From positions 1-6,306 of the forward strand of contig DGII01000051.1 of NCBI GenBank assembly GCA_002393095.1: DNA of 6,306 nt, given 5' to 3'. Below are positions 4,548 to 6,306 of the stretch, piece by piece. This DNA is from Lachnospiraceae bacterium UBA3826. GTDB taxonomy: Bacteria; Bacillota; Clostridia; Lachnospirales; Lachnospiraceae. The stretch's first letter is position 1, and every line of letters starts with the position of its first letter. The notes under the pieces are model-generated. The model was not told where the DNA came from. It saw only the letters and a list, made by a program, of their open reading frames with translations, and did not search any database. The position numbers were made by a program, and so were the translations under genes.

Positions 4548-6153
4548 ATCCAACCTCCTCTTTACTCTCTGTTACTACATCTATATTGATACTTCTCATA
4601 CCAAGTATATTCGGGCTTCCGGCATCCATACTGCCATCTGCCGGCAGTACCTCCACCACATAACCGACATCCTTACCGGTATACTCATTCAAAAGCTTTG
4701 TTATGGCTGCCTTGCCTCCATCGGACTCAAGTCGCCCTCCGCTAACCTTGTCATGGACAACAAGCTTAAGCCTATTATCTGCCGTTATTGACGGATATAC
4801 GCTCTTAAGAAGGGACTTGGCAGGGCCCTCGGCTCCCATCACTATCCTTGACCAGTTCTCCTTAACCGCCTGTATGTCCTCCGGCAAGGCTGCAGGCAGG
4901 GATACCTCCGGGGTGTTCGTCTCTGTATATGAGACAGCACCGGATGCCTGCATGTTAAGCATTGCGGTCATATCCACCGGCATCACCGCAGGGCCTATAC
5001 CTTTGGCCAGCTTCTCCTCAAGCACTCTTATCCTGTCAAGAAGAGCCGAATTATCCGACTCCATTTCTGGTTTACATAATTTAATCAGGGCAGTTTCCGT
5101 CAATACCCTCTTAGCGGGCGAATACCTGATCTCAGCCGACAGTTCGGAGAATATCCTTATATATCGTATCAAAGCCGACATATCCGTAAGTGAAGCTTCT
5201 TTCTTAAGTATCTCCCTGTTCTCATCCGATACATCAAGGATGCTCCACGGATCGTCGGCACTTATGACTATCAGCAGGTTTCTGAGATATAAGATAAAAT
5301 CATTCACAAGCTGACCGAGCTCTCTTCCCTGAGTAACAGCCTCATCTAAGATCGTTATGCATCCAAGGACATTCTGTGTCGCCACAGCCTCGAAAAGCCT
5401 TCCGAAAACAGCCGTATCTACGGCCCCAAGCACATCAAGCACCATATTGTATGTCAGTTCCTTGCCGTAATTAAAGGCCAGACATTGATCAAGCAGACTT
5501 AAGGCATCTCTCATAGAACCGTCAGCGGCCTTGGCTATGTATCTTAAGGCTCTCGGCTCTACACTCACTTCCTCTATGGAGGTCAGTTCTTCGAGCCTGT
5601 CGGCTATGGTGTCCGTTGTTATCCTCTTGAAGTCATATCTCTGACATCTTGACAGTATGGTTATGGGAATCTTCTGCGGATCTGTGGTCGCCAGAATGAA
5701 TATACAATAGCCCGGCGGCTCCTCCAACGTCTTAAGCAGTGCATTGAACGCACCTATAGACAGCATATGAACCTCATCTATTATATATACACGATACTTG
5801 GCATCAGCCGGAGGAAAAGCTACCTCGTCTATTATCTCTCTGACGTTGTCTACGCCGTTATTGGAGGCTGCGTCTATCTCCACCACGCTCATGCTGGCTC
5901 CTGCAGCTATTGCCTTACAGGTCGGACACACTCCACAGGGATTGCCCTCTGTAGGGTTCTCACAATTGACAGCCTTAGCCAAGAGCTTGGCCACAGTAGT
6001 CTTACCTGTTCCTCTTGTTCCGCAGAACAGATACGCATGACCCACTCTGTCCGAGATTATTTGATTCTTAAGTGTCGTAACAATATGATCCTGTCCCTTC
6101 ACATCAGCGAAGTTATCAGGACGGAACTTACGATACAGTGCAACATATGACAT
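4540..6153 (-). CDS. dnaX: DNA polymerase III subunit gamma/tau
   Basis: This is the clamp-loader ATPase that loads the beta sliding clamp and links polymerase and helicase at the replication fork. The 537-residue product begins MSYVALYRKFRPDNF, the classic DnaX start. Visible motifs are Walker A GTRGTGKT (45-52), four zinc-ligand cysteines (C64, C73, C76, C79), Walker B IIDEVH (124-129), the arginine-finger SRC motif (168-170) and sensor 2 GSMRDALSLLDQ (212-223). A helical collar follows to about residue 365, then a variable tau-type tail. I chose the ATG at 6153-6151 because GGGAG lies 8 nt upstream and the family begins there; an in-frame TTG at 6168 would add five residues without a better ribosome binding site. 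I found no run of five or more A and no A-AAA-AAG-like slippery site on the coding strand, so a frameshifted short gamma form as in E. coli is not supported. The 3' end overlaps ybaB. Confidence 0.97.
   Translation of the reverse strand: MSYVALYRKFRPDNFADVKGQDHIVTTLKNQIISDRVGHAYLFCGTRGTGKTTVAKLLAKAVNCENPTEGNPCGVCPTCKAIAAGASMSVVEIDAASNNGVDNVREIIDEVAFPPADAKYRVYIIDEVHMLSIGAFNALLKTLEEPPGYCIFILATTDPQKIPITILSRCQRYDFKRITTDTIADRLEELTSIEEVSVEPRALRYIAKAADGSMRDALSLLDQCLAFNYGKELTYNMVLDVLGAVDTAVFGRLFEAVATQNVLGCITILDEAVTQGRELGQLVNDFILYLRNLLIVISADDPWSILDVSDENREILKKEASLTDMSALIRYIRIFSELSAEIRYSPAKRVLTETALIKLCKPEMESDNSALLDRIRVLEEKLAKGIGPAVMPVDMTAMLNMQASGAVSYTETNTPEVSLPAALPEDIQAVKENWSRIVMGAEGPAKSLLKSVYPSITADNRLKLVVHDKVSGGRLESDGGKAAITKLLNEYTGKDVGYVVEVLPADGSMDAGSPNILGMRSINIDVVTESKEEVGYV
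4554..4559 (-). promoter_or_regulatory. ribosome binding site of ybaB
   Basis: A perfect AGGAGG on the minus strand lies 6 nt before the ATG at 4547, within the last codons of dnaX. It selects ATG over the TTG at 4553. Confidence 0.8.
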
Positions 6154-6161
6154 TAATGTCA

Positions 6162-6166
6162 CTCCC
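6162..6166 (-). promoter_or_regulatory. ribosome binding site of dnaX
   Basis: GGGAG on the minus strand sits 8 nt before the ATG at 6153. It decides that start over the upstream in-frame TTG at 6168, which would place the Shine-Dalgarno inside the coding region. Confidence 0.75.
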
Positions 6167-6183
6167 AATAGAACTAATGATTA

Positions 6184-6306
6184 TCAGTCACCGAAGCTTA
6201 TACCAAGCATCTTGGCTTCCTTGATGATCGTAGAGTCCGGATCGAGCATCTTAAGCTTACCGGCCACATCCTCAAGAGGAACCTTGACGATCTCTCTGTT
6301 CCTGTA
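6184..6306 (-). CDS. pfkA: 6-phosphofructokinase, C-terminal end (partial)
   Basis: Only the last 40 codons and the TGA stop are inside the window; the gene continues beyond the right edge. The tail reads VPLEDVAGKLKMLDPDS around residues 9-25 of the fragment and ends EAKMLGISFGD. From memory this pattern (hydrophobic VPLEEVAGKLK, then a DPxS turn, then GISFGD at the very end) is the C-terminus of clostridial phosphofructokinases of the ATP- or PPi-dependent PfkA superfamily, which phosphorylate fructose 6-phosphate in glycolysis. The active site is outside the window, so phosphate donor specificity cannot be judged. The stop lies 30 nt before the dnaX start on the same strand, so the two are likely co-transcribed. 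The family call is a recognition of a short tail and is moderately secure. Confidence 0.68.
   Translation of the reverse strand, partial: YRNREIVKVPLEDVAGKLKMLDPDSTIIKEAKMLGISFGD

Noticed and set aside
4703..5314. A 203-residue plus-strand open frame inside dnaX
   Set aside because: It is antisense to a firmly identified dnaX, has a serine/leucine-rich composition typical of a shadow frame, and has no ribosome binding site or recognisable family. The other plus-strand open frames (for example 5767-6150, 2794-3114 and 820-1062) were rejected for the same reasons.

Overview
The window looks like a low-to-mid GC Clostridia chromosome, most likely Lachnospiraceae (a Butyrivibrio/Roseburia-like genome). 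This rests on the family resemblance of the DUF5711 protein, the aldose epimerase and the small flavin-binding protein, on AGGAGG ribosome binding sites, and on the dnaX-ybaB-recR core. The genus is inference; no species marker lies inside the window. All supported genes are on the minus strand and read from right to left.

Layout in order of transcription: (1) the last 40 codons of a probable 6-phosphofructokinase (6306-6184); (2) dnaX, DNA polymerase III gamma/tau (6153-4540); (3) ybaB/ebfC, nucleoid-associated protein (4547-4203); (4) recR, recombination mediator (4203-3604); (5) an aldose 1-epimerase, galM-like (3555-2518); (6) a membrane-anchored DUF5711 beta-propeller-like protein (2515-1307); (7) a CvpA-family membrane protein (1314-838); (8) a small pyridoxamine-phosphate-oxidase-fold protein (753-361). 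Genes 2-7 are packed with overlaps or gaps of at most 48 nt and probably form one transcript. The last gene follows an 84-nt gap that carries an inverted repeat.

The stretch 1-360 has no protein gene. On the minus strand it carries a near-consensus sigma-70/sigma-A promoter (TTGACA, 17 bp, TAAGAT) with an A/T-rich upstream tract. It then holds a structured leader with the CTTGAAAACT-type element typical of Firmicutes rRNA leaders and several perfect hairpins. I read this as the promoter and leader of an rRNA operon whose 16S gene lies beyond position 1.

Functionally the core is replication and repair housekeeping: the clamp-loader ATPase, a nucleoid protein and the RecFOR-pathway mediator. 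It is flanked by carbohydrate genes (phosphofructokinase, aldose epimerase) and followed by envelope proteins of unclear role. I found no mobile element, CRISPR array, tRNA or defence system, and nothing that amounts to a new system. The points worth a second look are the rRNA leader with its repeated GCGAAGC hairpins, the lack of an obvious terminator before it, the inverted repeat upstream of the last gene, the coupled starts, and the non-canonical motifs of the epimerase.
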